NCBI GenBank assembly: GCA_964646425.1
Contig: CAZYEI010000017.1
Location: 1-26,637, forward strand
Source of the DNA: CAZYEI01 sp964646425
GTDB lineage: Bacteria > Bacillota_I > Bacilli_A > RFN20 > JAISJY01
Length of the DNA stretch: 26,637 bases
Direction of reading: 5' to 3'
The notes under the pieces were generated by a model, which ran no database searches, was not told where the DNA came from, and saw only the letters and a program-made list of their open reading frames with translations. The stretch's first letter is position 1, and every line of letters begins with the position of its first letter. Below are positions 8,154 through 16,206 of the stretch, one piece after another. A program made the translations under genes and the position numbers.

Positions 8154-8627
8154 TTATTTTTCATTTTTCCCTAAAAATAATTCAAATAAATTTGCAAAAG
8201 CAGTTAAAACACATTGTTTTCTTATTTCATCTCGAGTCCCTTTAAAGTTATGCTCGTGAATGTAAATTTCTCCATTTATCATGTAACCAATATAAACTAA
8301 GCCTACAGGCTTATCTTCGCTAGCATTTGGACCTGCATTTCCACTAAAAGCAACAACAATATCACTAATAAAAACATTATATCCTTGTAGTAGCATTTCT
8401 TTTACACACTCTTTAGAAATTGCACCATAATTATCTAATGTTGTTTTTTTTACGCCAAGTACATTCTCTTTGATATCATTTGTATAGGTAACTAAACTTC
8501 CTTTATATACACTAGAAATTCCAGAAACTTCAGTTATTGTAGAAGCAAATAAACCTCCAGTTAAGCTTTCTATACTGCTTATTGAAATATTATTTTTAAT
8601 TAAATAATTACATAAATCATTAATCAC
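8154..8627 (-). CDS. CinA C-terminal domain protein (PncC-type NMN deamidase)
   Basis: A 157-residue protein that corresponds only to the C-terminal amidohydrolase domain of CinA. The motif ESLTGG (19-24), the TYTNDIKENVLGV segment and the FSGNAGPNASEDKPVGLVYIG stretch are diagnostic. PncC-type proteins deamidate nicotinamide mononucleotide to nicotinate mononucleotide in pyridine nucleotide recycling. Full-length CinA (about 410 residues in Bacillus) has an N-terminal molybdopterin-binding-like domain, absent here. Its start overlaps the pgsA stop by eight bases, so there is no room for that domain, and recA follows 27 bases downstream. Confidence 0.9.
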   Translation of the reverse strand: MINDLCNYLIKNNISISSIESLTGGLFASTITEVSGISSVYKGSLVTYTNDIKENVLGVKKTTLDNYGAISKECVKEMLLQGYNVFISDIVVAFSGNAGPNASEDKPVGLVYIGYMINGEIYIHEHNFKGTRDEIRKQCVLTAFANLFELFLGKNEK

Positions 8628-9240
8628 GTTCTTCTAACGCTCCTTCTAATACTGTTTTTCGATTTTTCCAAAAATAATCTACACCAGACATCAAAGAAAC
8701 AATCGCACACACATAGCATAATACTTGGCCTATTATATAAAATACTTCTCCCCAAGCAAATAAATTATCAATAGTAGGAGCAAGTAAAACAATAGGTAAA
8801 CAAATCATTTGACAAATAGTTTTTAATTTTCCCCAAATACTTGCGGCAATAACCACATTATGTTGGACCATTACCATTCTAATTGCATCAACAATTAAAT
8901 CTCTCGCAACAATTATAATTGTAACAATTAAAGGAATAACCCCCCACGCTGTTAAAATTATAAATGTAGAATTAACCAATAATTTATCGGCAATCGGATC
9001 CATAAATTTTCCAAACGTAGTTACAATATTTCTCTTTCTAGCAATGTGGCCATCTAAAAAGTCTGTTACTGATGCAACAACAAACAAAACACAAATAGTT
9101 ATTCTTAGCCATTCTAATTCAAAATTATTTATTAATACTTTATCCCAAGATATTAACGCAACTGCTACTAATATAATAACTGCAATCATTCTAAAAGTAG
9201 TTAAGATATTAGGTAAATTCATTTTTTTCTTTTTAGCCAT
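8620..9240 (-). CDS. pgsA: CDP-diacylglycerol-glycerol-3-phosphate 3-phosphatidyltransferase
   Basis: A 206-residue membrane enzyme that makes phosphatidylglycerol phosphate. The CDP-alcohol phosphatidyltransferase signature is intact: DGHIAR, then G-KFMD, then PIAD, i.e. DG-x2-AR-x8-G-x3-D-x3-D. It has about five to six hydrophobic segments, and its N-terminus (MNLPNILTTFRM) is typical of the family. I kept the upstream ATG at 9240 because GGAGATG lies at the right distance; the Lys-rich extension MAKKKK is then translated. First gene of the pgsA-cinA-recA-galE operon. Confidence 0.95.
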   Translation of the reverse strand: MAKKKKMNLPNILTTFRMIAVIILVAVALISWDKVLINNFELEWLRITICVLFVVASVTDFLDGHIARKRNIVTTFGKFMDPIADKLLVNSTFIILTAWGVIPLIVTIIIVARDLIVDAIRMVMVQHNVVIAASIWGKLKTICQMICLPIVLLAPTIDNLFAWGEVFYIIGQVLCYVCAIVSLMSGVDYFWKNRKTVLEGALEERD

Positions 9241-9261
9241 TTTTATTCATCTCCATTTATC

Positions 9262-9270
9262 ATTATAACA
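9262..9270 (-). promoter_or_regulatory. Extended -10 promoter of the pgsA-cinA-recA-galE operon
   Basis: On the minus strand TGTTATAAT is a perfect extended -10 (TATAAT at 9262-9267), about 20 bases before the pgsA start. I see no good -35 box, which extended -10 promoters can lack. Confidence 0.55.
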
Positions 9271-9321
9271 TAATGATAAGTTATTTCATAATAAAAAAGC
9301 ATATTTATATTCATTTTTTTA

Positions 9322-9367
9322 ATAAAAAAAAATAAAAATGTACGATTTTATCAATCGTACATTTTTT
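9322..9367 (-). terminator. Intrinsic terminator of rnpB
   Basis: AAAAATGTACGATT (9334-9347) pairs with AATCGTACATTTTT (9353-9366). On the minus strand the hairpin is followed by a long T-rich tract, directly after the 3' end of the RNase P RNA. Confidence 0.85.
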
Positions 9368-9370
9368 AAT

Positions 9371-9715
9371 TGAGTCGTGATACTGTAAGCCATGTTCTGT
9401 TAAAGATAATCATCTATCTATAGCACTGCTATCCGGATTACAAATTCAATTCTTCGAACCCAATTCCCCTACCAAAATTTGGGTTTCTCGCTTGCGGGGT
9501 TTACCAACTTTTCACTCTTTAAATTTCTTTAAAGTTCGTCACTGTGGCACTTTTATAGGTATAAATCATATGTAACACTTAGATTTAATACCAGCCGTCA
9601 AGAACTCCTTCTTGCTTAGACTTATTTATTAATCTAACACAAACACTACGAGCATCGCAGCTCGTGCGAGCATGGACTTTCCTCTACCAAAAAGGCAGCG
9701 ATTATCTATATCACA
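9371..9715 (-). ncRNA. rnpB: RNase P RNA (Bacillus-like, type B)
   Basis: The catalytic RNA that trims the 5' ends of pre-tRNAs. Read on the minus strand it contains the universal blocks GAGGAAAGTCCATGCTC near the 5' end, GTGCCACAGTGACGAA in the middle, GGTAAACCCC followed by GCGAGAAACCCAAATTTTGG, then TAGATAGATGATT and ACAGAACATGGCTTAC at the 3' end, in the same order as in Bacillus subtilis. Terminal helix P1 can be drawn between GTGATA (9709-9714) and TATCAC (9377-9382). The exact ends are set from P1 and the promoter, so they may be off by a few bases. It has its own promoter and terminator. Confidence 0.95.
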
Positions 9716-9720
9716 TTAAT

Positions 9721-9749
9721 ATTTTAGCAATTTAATTACTTTATAGCAA
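9721..9749 (-). promoter_or_regulatory. Sigma-A promoter of rnpB
   Basis: TTGCTA (9744-9749), a 17-base spacer, and TAAAAT (9721-9726) on the minus strand. The predicted start falls six to seven bases downstream, exactly at the first base of helix P1. Confidence 0.75.
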
Positions 9750-9772
9750 CAAAAAGAAAAAATTATCTTTTC

Positions 9773-9801
9773 TAGACAAATTAAAATTGTTAAAATAGAA
9801 T
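9773..9801 (+). promoter_or_regulatory. Sigma-A promoter of recU-ponA
   Basis: TAGACA (9773-9778), a 17-base spacer, and TAGAAT (9796-9801), each five of six to consensus. It is divergent from the rnpB promoter 24 bases away. The leader of about 50 bases holds a possible TTTTAGC/GCTAAAA hairpin (9812-9818 with 9835-9841). Confidence 0.6.
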
Positions 9802-9860
9802 AAGATTTTAGTTTTAGCAAAAAATACTACTGAGGCTAAAATAGAAAAGTTGGTGAGAAA

Positions 9861-10442
9861 ATGATTAAATACCCAAATGGCAATAAACCTAAAAACAAAA
9901 ATACTTTTAATAAAATTACTGTTGGATATGGTGATAGAGGCATGAATCTTGAAAATCGCATCAACAATAGCAATGAGTACTACCGTGAAAAGGATTTGGC
10001 TATTATATATAAAAAACCCACTCCGATTCAAGTAATACACATTCATAACACACCAAATGGAAGCACAAAAATCGATGATGCCTATTTTTTAACACCAAGT
10101 ACAACTGATTATAACGGTATATACAGAGGGAAATACATCGATTTCGAAGCCAAAGAAACAAGAAACAAAACATCATTTCCATTACAAAACTTACATGCAC
10201 ATCAAATCGAACATTTAATGTCCATTGTCAAACATGGTGGTATAGGTTTTCTTATTGTTAGTTTTGTGACACTAGATAAAACCTTTTTACTAGATGCAAG
10301 TATTGTATACGAATACTATAAAAGTAATACACGTTCAATACCTTTTCAAGTTTTCATGGAAAAAGGGCAAATAATCGAAGAGGGATATATCTTACCTCTA
10401 GATTATCTTAAATGCATAGATAAAACGTATTTTAATGAATAA
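9861..10442 (+). CDS. recU: Holliday junction resolvase RecU
   Basis: A 193-residue nuclease that cuts four-way junctions during recombination and chromosome segregation. The match to RecU is strong: the N-terminal MIKYPNGN, the GMNLENRIN stretch, IIYKKPTPIQV, and the catalytic region STTDYNGIYRGKYIDFEAKE with Asp83, Glu96 and Lys98 as expected metal-site residues, then TSFPLQNLHAHQIEHL. Length is near the usual 200. GGTGAG precedes the ATG. The stop overlaps the start of the class A PBP by eight bases, the classic coupled recU-ponA arrangement of Bacillota. Confidence 0.96.
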   Translation: MIKYPNGNKPKNKNTFNKITVGYGDRGMNLENRINNSNEYYREKDLAIIYKKPTPIQVIHIHNTPNGSTKIDDAYFLTPSTTDYNGIYRGKYIDFEAKETRNKTSFPLQNLHAHQIEHLMSIVKHGGIGFLIVSFVTLDKTFLLDASIVYEYYKSNTRSIPFQVFMEKGQIIEEGYILPLDYLKCIDKTYFNE

Positions 10443-12783
10443 AAAAAAGATAACTGATATCTTGTTTATTCTAATTTTAGTCTCAACAATCGTTCTAAGC
10501 ATTAGTGGATTTTTATATTACCAAAATGTCGTATCCACTTTTTCAATACCAAACATTAAATACATTAAAACCACAGATAAAAAGTCTTATATATTAGATA
10601 ACGATAATAACATTGTACAAGAAATATCATTACAAAAAAATTACCAAGTAACTTATGATGATTTACCTGATGTTTTTATTAACGCCTTAATTAGTGCAGA
10701 AGACGCAACTTTCTTTGAGCACGATGGCTATGATATTAAACGGATATTCGGAGCAATTATCGCCAATCTTAGTCAAAATAATATGCAAGGAGCTAGCACT
10801 CTAACACAACAATTAATGAAAAATCTTTTATTAACAAACGAACAAAGCATCGATAGAAAAATAAAAGAATTAATTCTTTCAATGAAATTTGAAAAAAATT
10901 ATAGTAAAGAAGAAATATTTACTATTTATGTCAATGAAATATCATTTGATGGCACTCAATATGGAATAGGATATGCAGCATATCGTTTTTTTCACAAAAA
11001 TATAAAAGATGTAACGCTTCCCGAAGCAGCTTTCTTAGCAGGATTGGTGAAATCTCCAACAAAGTATAATCCTTACAATAATATTGAAGCAGCAAACGAA
11101 AGAAAAAATGTCGTTCTCTCTTTAATGAAAAGGCATGGATATATTAATGATATTCAATATAATCTTGCATCAACAAAAAAAGTTGAAGACCTATTATATA
11201 AAACAAGTGATAATGAAGAATCTTATCAATATCAAAGTTATCTAGATGTTGTTTATGAAGAAGTTCGTAAAAAAACCGGATTAGATCCTTATACCACTCC
11301 TATGATTATATCAACTTATTTAAACACTCAAATTCAAAAAAACATTGATAAAATTCAAGAAGGATTAGATGAAGATATCGTCTTTTCTGATGATTTACAA
11401 CAAATAGGTGGAGCTATTATTGATAATAATAATGTTTCTCTTATTGGAATAATTGGAGGACGAAATTATAAAGGTAAGAAGCTTTACAATAGGGCCTGTG
11501 ATATGAAACAACAACCAGCTTCTACAATAAAACCAATTTTATCATATGCATTAGCTTACGAACACTTAAACTGGTCAAGTGAACACATAGTAAATGATTA
11601 CCCTACTAATTACCCTTATACAAATATAAGTATTAAGAATGTTGATTCAAGATATATGGGAGAAATATCTATTGAAGATGCCATTGGTTATTCTAGAAAC
11701 ACCAGTGCTGTTAACACATTATATGAAGTTGCTCAAAAAATCGGCATGTCGCAAATTGGAATGTATCTAGATAGTATAAACTTACTAGATTATGAATCAT
11801 TTGATATTCCTTATGCCTATGCTCTTGGTGGTTTTCAAACTGGTGTAACTCCTCTATATCTTGCAGGAGCATATGCTATGTTAGCAAACTATGGAGCCTA
11901 TACAGAGCCTACTACAATTAAATCAATAAAACTACTTGATAGTAATGAAACAATTGACACAGATCGAGATACAATTCAAGTTTTATCTAAAGAAAGTGGT
12001 TTTCTAATTACAAATACTCTTACTAAAGTTGCGAAGAAAAATTACTGGAGTATTGGCACTGGTGCTCCTAAGAATGTTACAATCGGAGCTAAAACTGGAA
12101 CATCAAATTTTGCTACAGAAACATTAAGAAAACTTGGTTATCCTGCCAATGCAAATAAAGATATCTGGTATGCTGGTTATTCGCCCGATTATACAATGGT
12201 TGTTTGGACGGGTTTTGATAATTTTTTAGAAAATGAAAAAACATATTTTGCTAATAAAAATGATAATCGTGTTAAAATACCTCGTTTAATTTTCAAAAAA
12301 ATAATGTCACAAATAGCAAAACCAAATTTATCATTTAATCTTCCAACTGGACTTATTAAAAAAACAATTGTAAAAGGCTTATACCCTTATAAACTAGCAA
12401 CCGATATAATTCCTAAAGAACTTCAGGTTGAGGCATATTTCAAAAAAGGATTTGAACCTGATTCATATTATGAAATCTCTGCATTACCTAATATAAACAA
12501 TTTAGATATATATGTAATTAATGACACCATAGAATTTCATTTTCCCCCTATAAATGAATTTAAAGAAGAAAAAATATTTTCTTCCGAAATGGTTACCGGT
12601 AATGTTTTATATTGTTTAGAAATATATGACGGAGATAATTTGATAAAAATAATTAAAAGAGATTCAGCTATTATATCTTTAGAGATAGATTTTTATCAAG
12701 ATATAACGATTAAAGCCTACTATCAATACGAAAAAATACCGACTTATACAAGTCAAAAATATAATGTCACGATTACTTTTTAA
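10435..12783 (+). CDS. ponA: Class A penicillin-binding protein (PBP1-type)
   Basis: A 782-residue bifunctional peptidoglycan synthase. One membrane anchor (about 8-28) is followed by a GT51 glycosyltransferase domain (about 60-240) with the EDATFFEHDG motif (catalytic Glu89), GASTLTQQL and KIKELILSMKFE. The transpeptidase domain (about 310-640) has S363-TIK, S420-RN and K553-TG. A C-terminal extension of about 150 residues (roughly 630-782), beta-rich in appearance and without a membrane segment, has no function I can name. Coupled to recU upstream. Its last 11 bases overlap the 3' end of the convergent nth gene. Confidence 0.97.
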   Translation: MNKKKITDILFILILVSTIVLSISGFLYYQNVVSTFSIPNIKYIKTTDKKSYILDNDNNIVQEISLQKNYQVTYDDLPDVFINALISAEDATFFEHDGYDIKRIFGAIIANLSQNNMQGASTLTQQLMKNLLLTNEQSIDRKIKELILSMKFEKNYSKEEIFTIYVNEISFDGTQYGIGYAAYRFFHKNIKDVTLPEAAFLAGLVKSPTKYNPYNNIEAANERKNVVLSLMKRHGYINDIQYNLASTKKVEDLLYKTSDNEESYQYQSYLDVVYEEVRKKTGLDPYTTPMIISTYLNTQIQKNIDKIQEGLDEDIVFSDDLQQIGGAIIDNNNVSLIGIIGGRNYKGKKLYNRACDMKQQPASTIKPILSYALAYEHLNWSSEHIVNDYPTNYPYTNISIKNVDSRYMGEISIEDAIGYSRNTSAVNTLYEVAQKIGMSQIGMYLDSINLLDYESFDIPYAYALGGFQTGVTPLYLAGAYAMLANYGAYTEPTTIKSIKLLDSNETIDTDRDTIQVLSKESGFLITNTLTKVAKKNYWSIGTGAPKNVTIGAKTGTSNFATETLRKLGYPANANKDIWYAGYSPDYTMVVWTGFDNFLENEKTYFANKNDNRVKIPRLIFKKIMSQIAKPNLSFNLPTGLIKKTIVKGLYPYKLATDIIPKELQVEAYFKKGFEPDSYYEISALPNINNLDIYVINDTIEFHFPPINEFKEEKIFSSEMVTGNVLYCLEIYDGDNLIKIIKRDSAIISLEIDFYQDITIKAYYQYEKIPTYTSQKYNVTITF

Positions 12784-12806
12784 AGTTTTCGTGACATTTT
12801 TCTTTT
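12763..12806. terminator. Hairpin inside the convergent ponA/nth 3' ends
   Basis: AATGTCACGA (12763-12772) pairs with TCGTGACATT (12789-12798), with an inner ACTTT/AAAGT pairing. T-rich tracts follow on both sides (TTTTTTCTTTT on plus; a run of five T on minus), so it could end both transcripts although both arms lie in coding sequence. Confidence 0.65.
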
Positions 12807-13408
12807 AATTTACATTCAATACAATTTGGCTTTTGAGCTTTACATGTATATCTTCCAAAAAAAATCATTTGGTGATGAAGTTTACCCCATAAATTTTCAG
12901 GATATTTATTCATCAATATTTTCATAACCTCTACGGCAGTAGCATTTTTATTAGCTATTCCCAATCTTTTAGATATTCTTTCTACATGAGTATCCACAGG
13001 AAAAGCTGGTATTTTATATCCTTCAATCAACACTACACTTGCTGTCTTTATTCCAACACCAGGTAGTGATAAAAGTTTCTCTTTATCCTTAGGAACTTCA
13101 CCATCAAACTTTTCCAACAACACTTTACTCATTTCTTTTAAATTTTTACTTTTATTTTTATATAAGCCTAATGATCTAGTAATATCTTCTATTTCTTCAA
13201 TAGGTGCATTCGCCATTAAATCAGGAGTAGGAAATTTTTCAAATAGTTTAGGAGTTATTTTATTAACACTAATATCTGTTGTTTGAGCTGATAAAATAAC
13301 AGCAACTAACAATTGATAAATTGTATTATAATTCAATTCACAATGAGCAGTTGGATACATTTCCTCTAGTTTTTGTGAAATAAATTCATAATCAACACTA
13401 GTCTTCAT
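12773..13408 (-). CDS. nth: Endonuclease III
   Basis: A 211-residue DNA glycosylase/AP lyase that removes oxidised pyrimidines. The helix-hairpin-helix LPGVGIKTASVV carries the catalytic Lys121, Asp139 lies in FPVDTHV, and the [4Fe-4S] cysteines are Cys189, Cys196, Cys199 and Cys205 (C-x6-C-x2-C-x5-C). Length is standard. The start overlaps the dnaD stop by 11 bases, the usual dnaD-nth coupling. It is the last gene of the minus-strand cluster. Confidence 0.97.
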   Translation of the reverse strand: MKTSVDYEFISQKLEEMYPTAHCELNYNTIYQLLVAVILSAQTTDISVNKITPKLFEKFPTPDLMANAPIEEIEDITRSLGLYKNKSKNLKEMSKVLLEKFDGEVPKDKEKLLSLPGVGIKTASVVLIEGYKIPAFPVDTHVERISKRLGIANKNATAVEVMKILMNKYPENLWGKLHHQMIFFGRYTCKAQKPNCIECKLKEKCHENFKK

Positions 13409-14057
13409 CTTTACTTATCCATGTTGCTTTTGCAAGTTCCATAGTTTCCCCGATATCTTTTCTCCATTTATTTGAAATAGTAGTATTACCTTCTTTAGTT
13501 CTTTCTTCTTGCTGTTTCATATTTAATAATACTTTATCAACATATCTAATTGATTTAACTTTTGCTCTAACAGCCTCTGCTAAAGCATATTTAATTTTAT
13601 CAATAGTATAGCCTTGTTCTACCCAATCTCTAATAATATCAATTTCAAAAGGAGTTAAAGGTCTAGCAAATTCATTTTCAAATAAATTATATATTGATTC
13701 TTGCTCTTCATTATTTATTTTATTTTTCTCTTTTTGATTATCTAAAAGGAATTGATGAATTAAAACCGTTTTTATTCCATTTAAAGAAGTCATAAACTTT
13801 TTATTACTATCTTGAACATTTGAAATATAACCTCGTGACATTAAATTAACAAATACCTTATCAATAACTTCCATCTTATAATTCATTTTTAAAGATAAAA
13901 TATCCGGAGTTACAAAGATAGTTCCTTGACTTATACATAAATCAAGCATAAATAAAACCATTACATCCTCTTCAGTTAAATAAAGATTCTTATAATAATC
14001 TAATAGAAGTTTTTTCCAATCAATTACTTCCATATTTCTTTTTAACCTATCATCCAT
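13398..14057 (-). CDS. dnaD: DnaD-family primosome protein
   Basis: A 219-residue replication-initiation protein. The N-terminal part (about 1-105) fits a winged-helix domain with LYLTEEDVMVLFMLDLC and ILSLKMNYKMEVIDKVFVNL. The C-terminal DnaB/DnaD domain (about 128-200) has NLFENEFARPLTPFEIDIIRDW, YTIDKIKYALAEAV and SIRYVDKVLLNM. DnaD helps load helicase at oriC and at stalled forks. I use the ATG at 14057, preceded by AAAGGATG; a second ATG at 14033 is less well placed. It begins four bases after the cca stop and overlaps nth, so it is in the middle of an operon. Confidence 0.93.
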   Translation of the reverse strand: MDDRLKRNMEVIDWKKLLLDYYKNLYLTEEDVMVLFMLDLCISQGTIFVTPDILSLKMNYKMEVIDKVFVNLMSRGYISNVQDSNKKFMTSLNGIKTVLIHQFLLDNQKEKNKINNEEQESIYNLFENEFARPLTPFEIDIIRDWVEQGYTIDKIKYALAEAVRAKVKSIRYVDKVLLNMKQQEERTKEGNTTISNKWRKDIGETMELAKATWISKDED

Positions 14058-14061
14058 AATA

Positions 14062-14745
14062 TCATCCTTTCAAGTCTATCTTTAATTCAATGAATATTTT
14101 AGCTAAATCTTCATCGCACTTCAATTCTTTTATTTTAGTTATTTCTTTATTTATCACATTTTCTTTTAAATCATTAATTAAATAACTATTCTCTTTAATG
14201 GCTTCGATTACTTCTTTAGATAACGACATATCCAATAACAAACTAAATCTAATTGCTCTTAACATCCTTAAAGCATCTTCTTTAAACCTTACTTTTGGAT
14301 CTCCAATTGTATTAATAACTTTATTTTTTAAGTCATTCATACCTTGATGAAAATCATAAATATTTTCTCTCAAATCCATATATAAAGCATTCATAGTAAA
14401 ATCTCGTCTTAGAGAATCTTCTTCTTTTGAATTAATAAATTCAACCTTCATCGGCCTTCTTGATCTAACATAGGTTCCTTCTTTTCTAAAAGTAGTTATT
14501 TCTATATCAACATCTTCAATACAATATTTAACAGTACCATAAAATAAACCATCTTTATTTTTTATTGAATATTCGCTTAAAACAATAACAACTTCCTGAG
14601 GTTTAGCATTGGTAGCAATATCAATATCATGAACGCTTCTTTTTAAAAGAATATCTCTTGAAGTTCCACCAATAAAATATGCTTCATACCCCATATTTTC
14701 TAATCTTTGTAGAACCATTTTCCCAACACGAATATTTTTTTCCAT
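14062..14745 (-). CDS. cca: Short CCA-adding enzyme / poly(A) polymerase family protein
   Basis: A class II nucleotidyltransferase of only 227 residues. The head domain shows FIGGTSRDILL (25-34), the metal pair Asp40 and Asp42 in HDIDIAT, the RRDFTMNA block (113-120) and the EDALRMLRAIRF neck motif (156-167). Bacillus Cca is close to 400 residues; here the chain stops at the start of the body domain, and dnaD begins four bases later, so body and tail are missing. AAGGAG (14754-14759) is eight bases before the ATG at 14745 but only two before the one at 14751, so 14745 is preferred. Whether this short form adds CCA to tRNA is open; the dapB-cca neighbourhood supports the family call. Confidence 0.85.
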   Translation of the reverse strand: MEKNIRVGKMVLQRLENMGYEAYFIGGTSRDILLKRSVHDIDIATNAKPQEVVIVLSEYSIKNKDGLFYGTVKYCIEDVDIEITTFRKEGTYVRSRRPMKVEFINSKEEDSLRRDFTMNALYMDLRENIYDFHQGMNDLKNKVINTIGDPKVRFKEDALRMLRAIRFSLLLDMSLSKEVIEAIKENSYLINDLKENVINKEITKIKELKCDEDLAKIFIELKIDLKG

Positions 14746-14757
14746 AGCCATAACTCC

Positions 14758-15411
14758 TTAAAATCGAATTATCTTCTTTAAACCTTTAAACGTTCCTATT
14801 TTATTTAAACTATATATTACTCCATCTACATATGCTTTTCTAGATGTTGTTTTATGCAGCAATATCAATTCTTCATTTTTTTCTTTAAAAGTTATTTTAT
14901 GATACAATTCATTATTTTCATTTCTTAAACTCTTAATTTTTATATTCTCATTTTTAAGATACTTTTTAATTTCAAGTGCCGTTCCTGAAGGAATATCTTT
15001 TTTGGAAATATGATGTTGTTCTTCAATTTCAATGTTATTAAAATACGAACTAAAAAAAGGTAATACTTTAAGCAATACATTTATTCCCAAAGAAAAATTT
15101 GGACATATAATAAAAGATAAACCTCTACTTTTCGCATATTTATCTAGATATTTTAAATCACCTTGACTAATACCAGTAGTTCCAGAAATAAAATTTATAT
15201 TATTTATTAGGCATGTATTGGCATTTTTTAAACAAGTTTCCGCATTGGTAAAATCAATAACAACATCAGGCTTTATAAAAACCACAACATCTTCTAATGG
15301 TTTATCATATTTATCTATTTTATCTATAATTTCAAATGAAGAATCTTTTTTTAATCGTTGATATACCAACGAACCCATTTTACCTTTATAACCACATATG
15401 ATTACTTTCAT
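14758..15411 (-). CDS. dapB: 4-hydroxy-tetrahydrodipicolinate reductase
   Basis: A 217-residue enzyme of the lysine/diaminopimelate pathway, which supplies the cross-linking residue of peptidoglycan. It has the GYKGKMG dinucleotide-binding loop (7-13), SGTTG, NFSLGINVLL, and the signature EQHHISKKDIPSGTA containing the catalytic His and Lys. Somewhat shorter than the roughly 250-270 residues of many DapB proteins, as in other compact DapBs. AGGTGA precedes the start. It is separated from the upstream membrane-protein gene by 43 bases, and cca follows after 12 bases. No other lysine-pathway gene is in the window. Confidence 0.94.
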   Translation of the reverse strand: MKVIICGYKGKMGSLVYQRLKKDSSFEIIDKIDKYDKPLEDVVVFIKPDVVIDFTNAETCLKNANTCLINNINFISGTTGISQGDLKYLDKYAKSRGLSFIICPNFSLGINVLLKVLPFFSSYFNNIEIEEQHHISKKDIPSGTALEIKKYLKNENIKIKSLRNENNELYHKITFKEKNEELILLHKTTSRKAYVDGVIYSLNKIGTFKGLKKIIRF

Positions 15412-15454
15412 ATTTTAATCACCTAGTAATCTATATGCTTTTTCATAATTAAAA

Positions 15455-16183
15455 TTACTTTTTTTGCTTATTAAATGGCATTCGATATTTTTTCATATTC
15501 TTTGGTAATAAAAAATTAAATAATTTGCAACTTTCCAAGAAAAAAGAAAGTAAATATAATATTTTTTGATACTTATATATAGTTTTTATATATGTCTTTT
15601 CATCTTCGTTATTACTTAATTTATCAATTATGGAATTTGCTAAATTAATTCTATTTTTAATAAAGCAATAAGTAAAACAACGATATAAAAAATAAATTAT
15701 ACTACTAATTAAACTTATAATTATTAAAACATTAAGTTTAAACAATAAACCAAACCAAAGAAAACCAGGACCTATTAATATATATAATATCGATATTGCT
15801 GTTTCTAAAGAATCAAGGATATTATATTTTTTTCTTTCTTTATTATCTAAAACGACCGGAGAAATCAAATAGATTACTCTACTAAAAGAAGATACATCTG
15901 GACTTGCATATGTTATCGCATTTAAAAATACGTAATTATTTTTACTTGAATAAGAATCTAAATAACTCGCACTTTCTGTTGGATATACTTCTATCATCGG
16001 TAATTTATTTTTATTAAAATAATAAGTTATTATATCTTTACCGTTTTTATTTAGTGAATTTTTATAATTTGACATTTTGTTATAAAATCCATTTAAAATG
16101 AAATTAACAATTGCAGGAACAATTATTAAGCATACAACAATAGCCAAATTATATGAAGGGTTTTCAAAATATAGTTTTGGCAT
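15455..16183 (-). CDS. YugP-like membrane protein without the metalloprotease motif
   Basis: A 242-residue membrane protein that I do not recognise by strong motif. Hydrophobic segments lie at about 12-31, 131-148, 151-168 and 207-226. The order of elements parallels the YugP/Zn_peptidase_2 family: N-terminal helix, an NKNGKDII..NKLPMIEVYP segment, a YLDSYSSKNNYVFL strand matching the DHYDP..k.vrLS region, a S..SF stretch, two central helices, then a charged helix and a last membrane segment. At the place of the HExGH zinc site (about 104-112) it reads IYLISPVVL, so it cannot be a zinc protease by that site. AAAGGGAG precedes the start. It is first in the run leading to dapB, cca, dnaD and nth. 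Confidence 0.5.
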   Translation of the reverse strand: MPKLYFENPSYNLAIVVCLIIVPAIVNFILNGFYNKMSNYKNSLNKNGKDIITYYFNKNKLPMIEVYPTESASYLDSYSSKNNYVFLNAITYASPDVSSFSRVIYLISPVVLDNKERKKYNILDSLETAISILYILIGPGFLWFGLLFKLNVLIIISLISSIIYFLYRCFTYCFIKNRINLANSIIDKLSNNEDEKTYIKTIYKYQKILYLLSFFLESCKLFNFLLPKNMKKYRMPFNKQKK

Positions 16184-16206
16184 TTAATCATCTCCCTTTA
16201 AGAATA

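Noticed and set aside
9241..9300. LexA/DinR box controlling the recA operon
   Set aside because: I found no GAAC-N4-GTTC-type palindrome upstream of pgsA or in the short gap before recA.
9741..10046. Open frame of 101 codons on the minus strand
   Set aside because: It covers the recU start, both divergent promoters and low-complexity sequence; it has no family resemblance and lies antisense to a clear gene.
14056..14070. Frameshift as an explanation for the short cca
   Set aside because: dnaD starts four bases after the stop and fills the downstream sequence, so no remnant of the body or tail domains is present in any frame.
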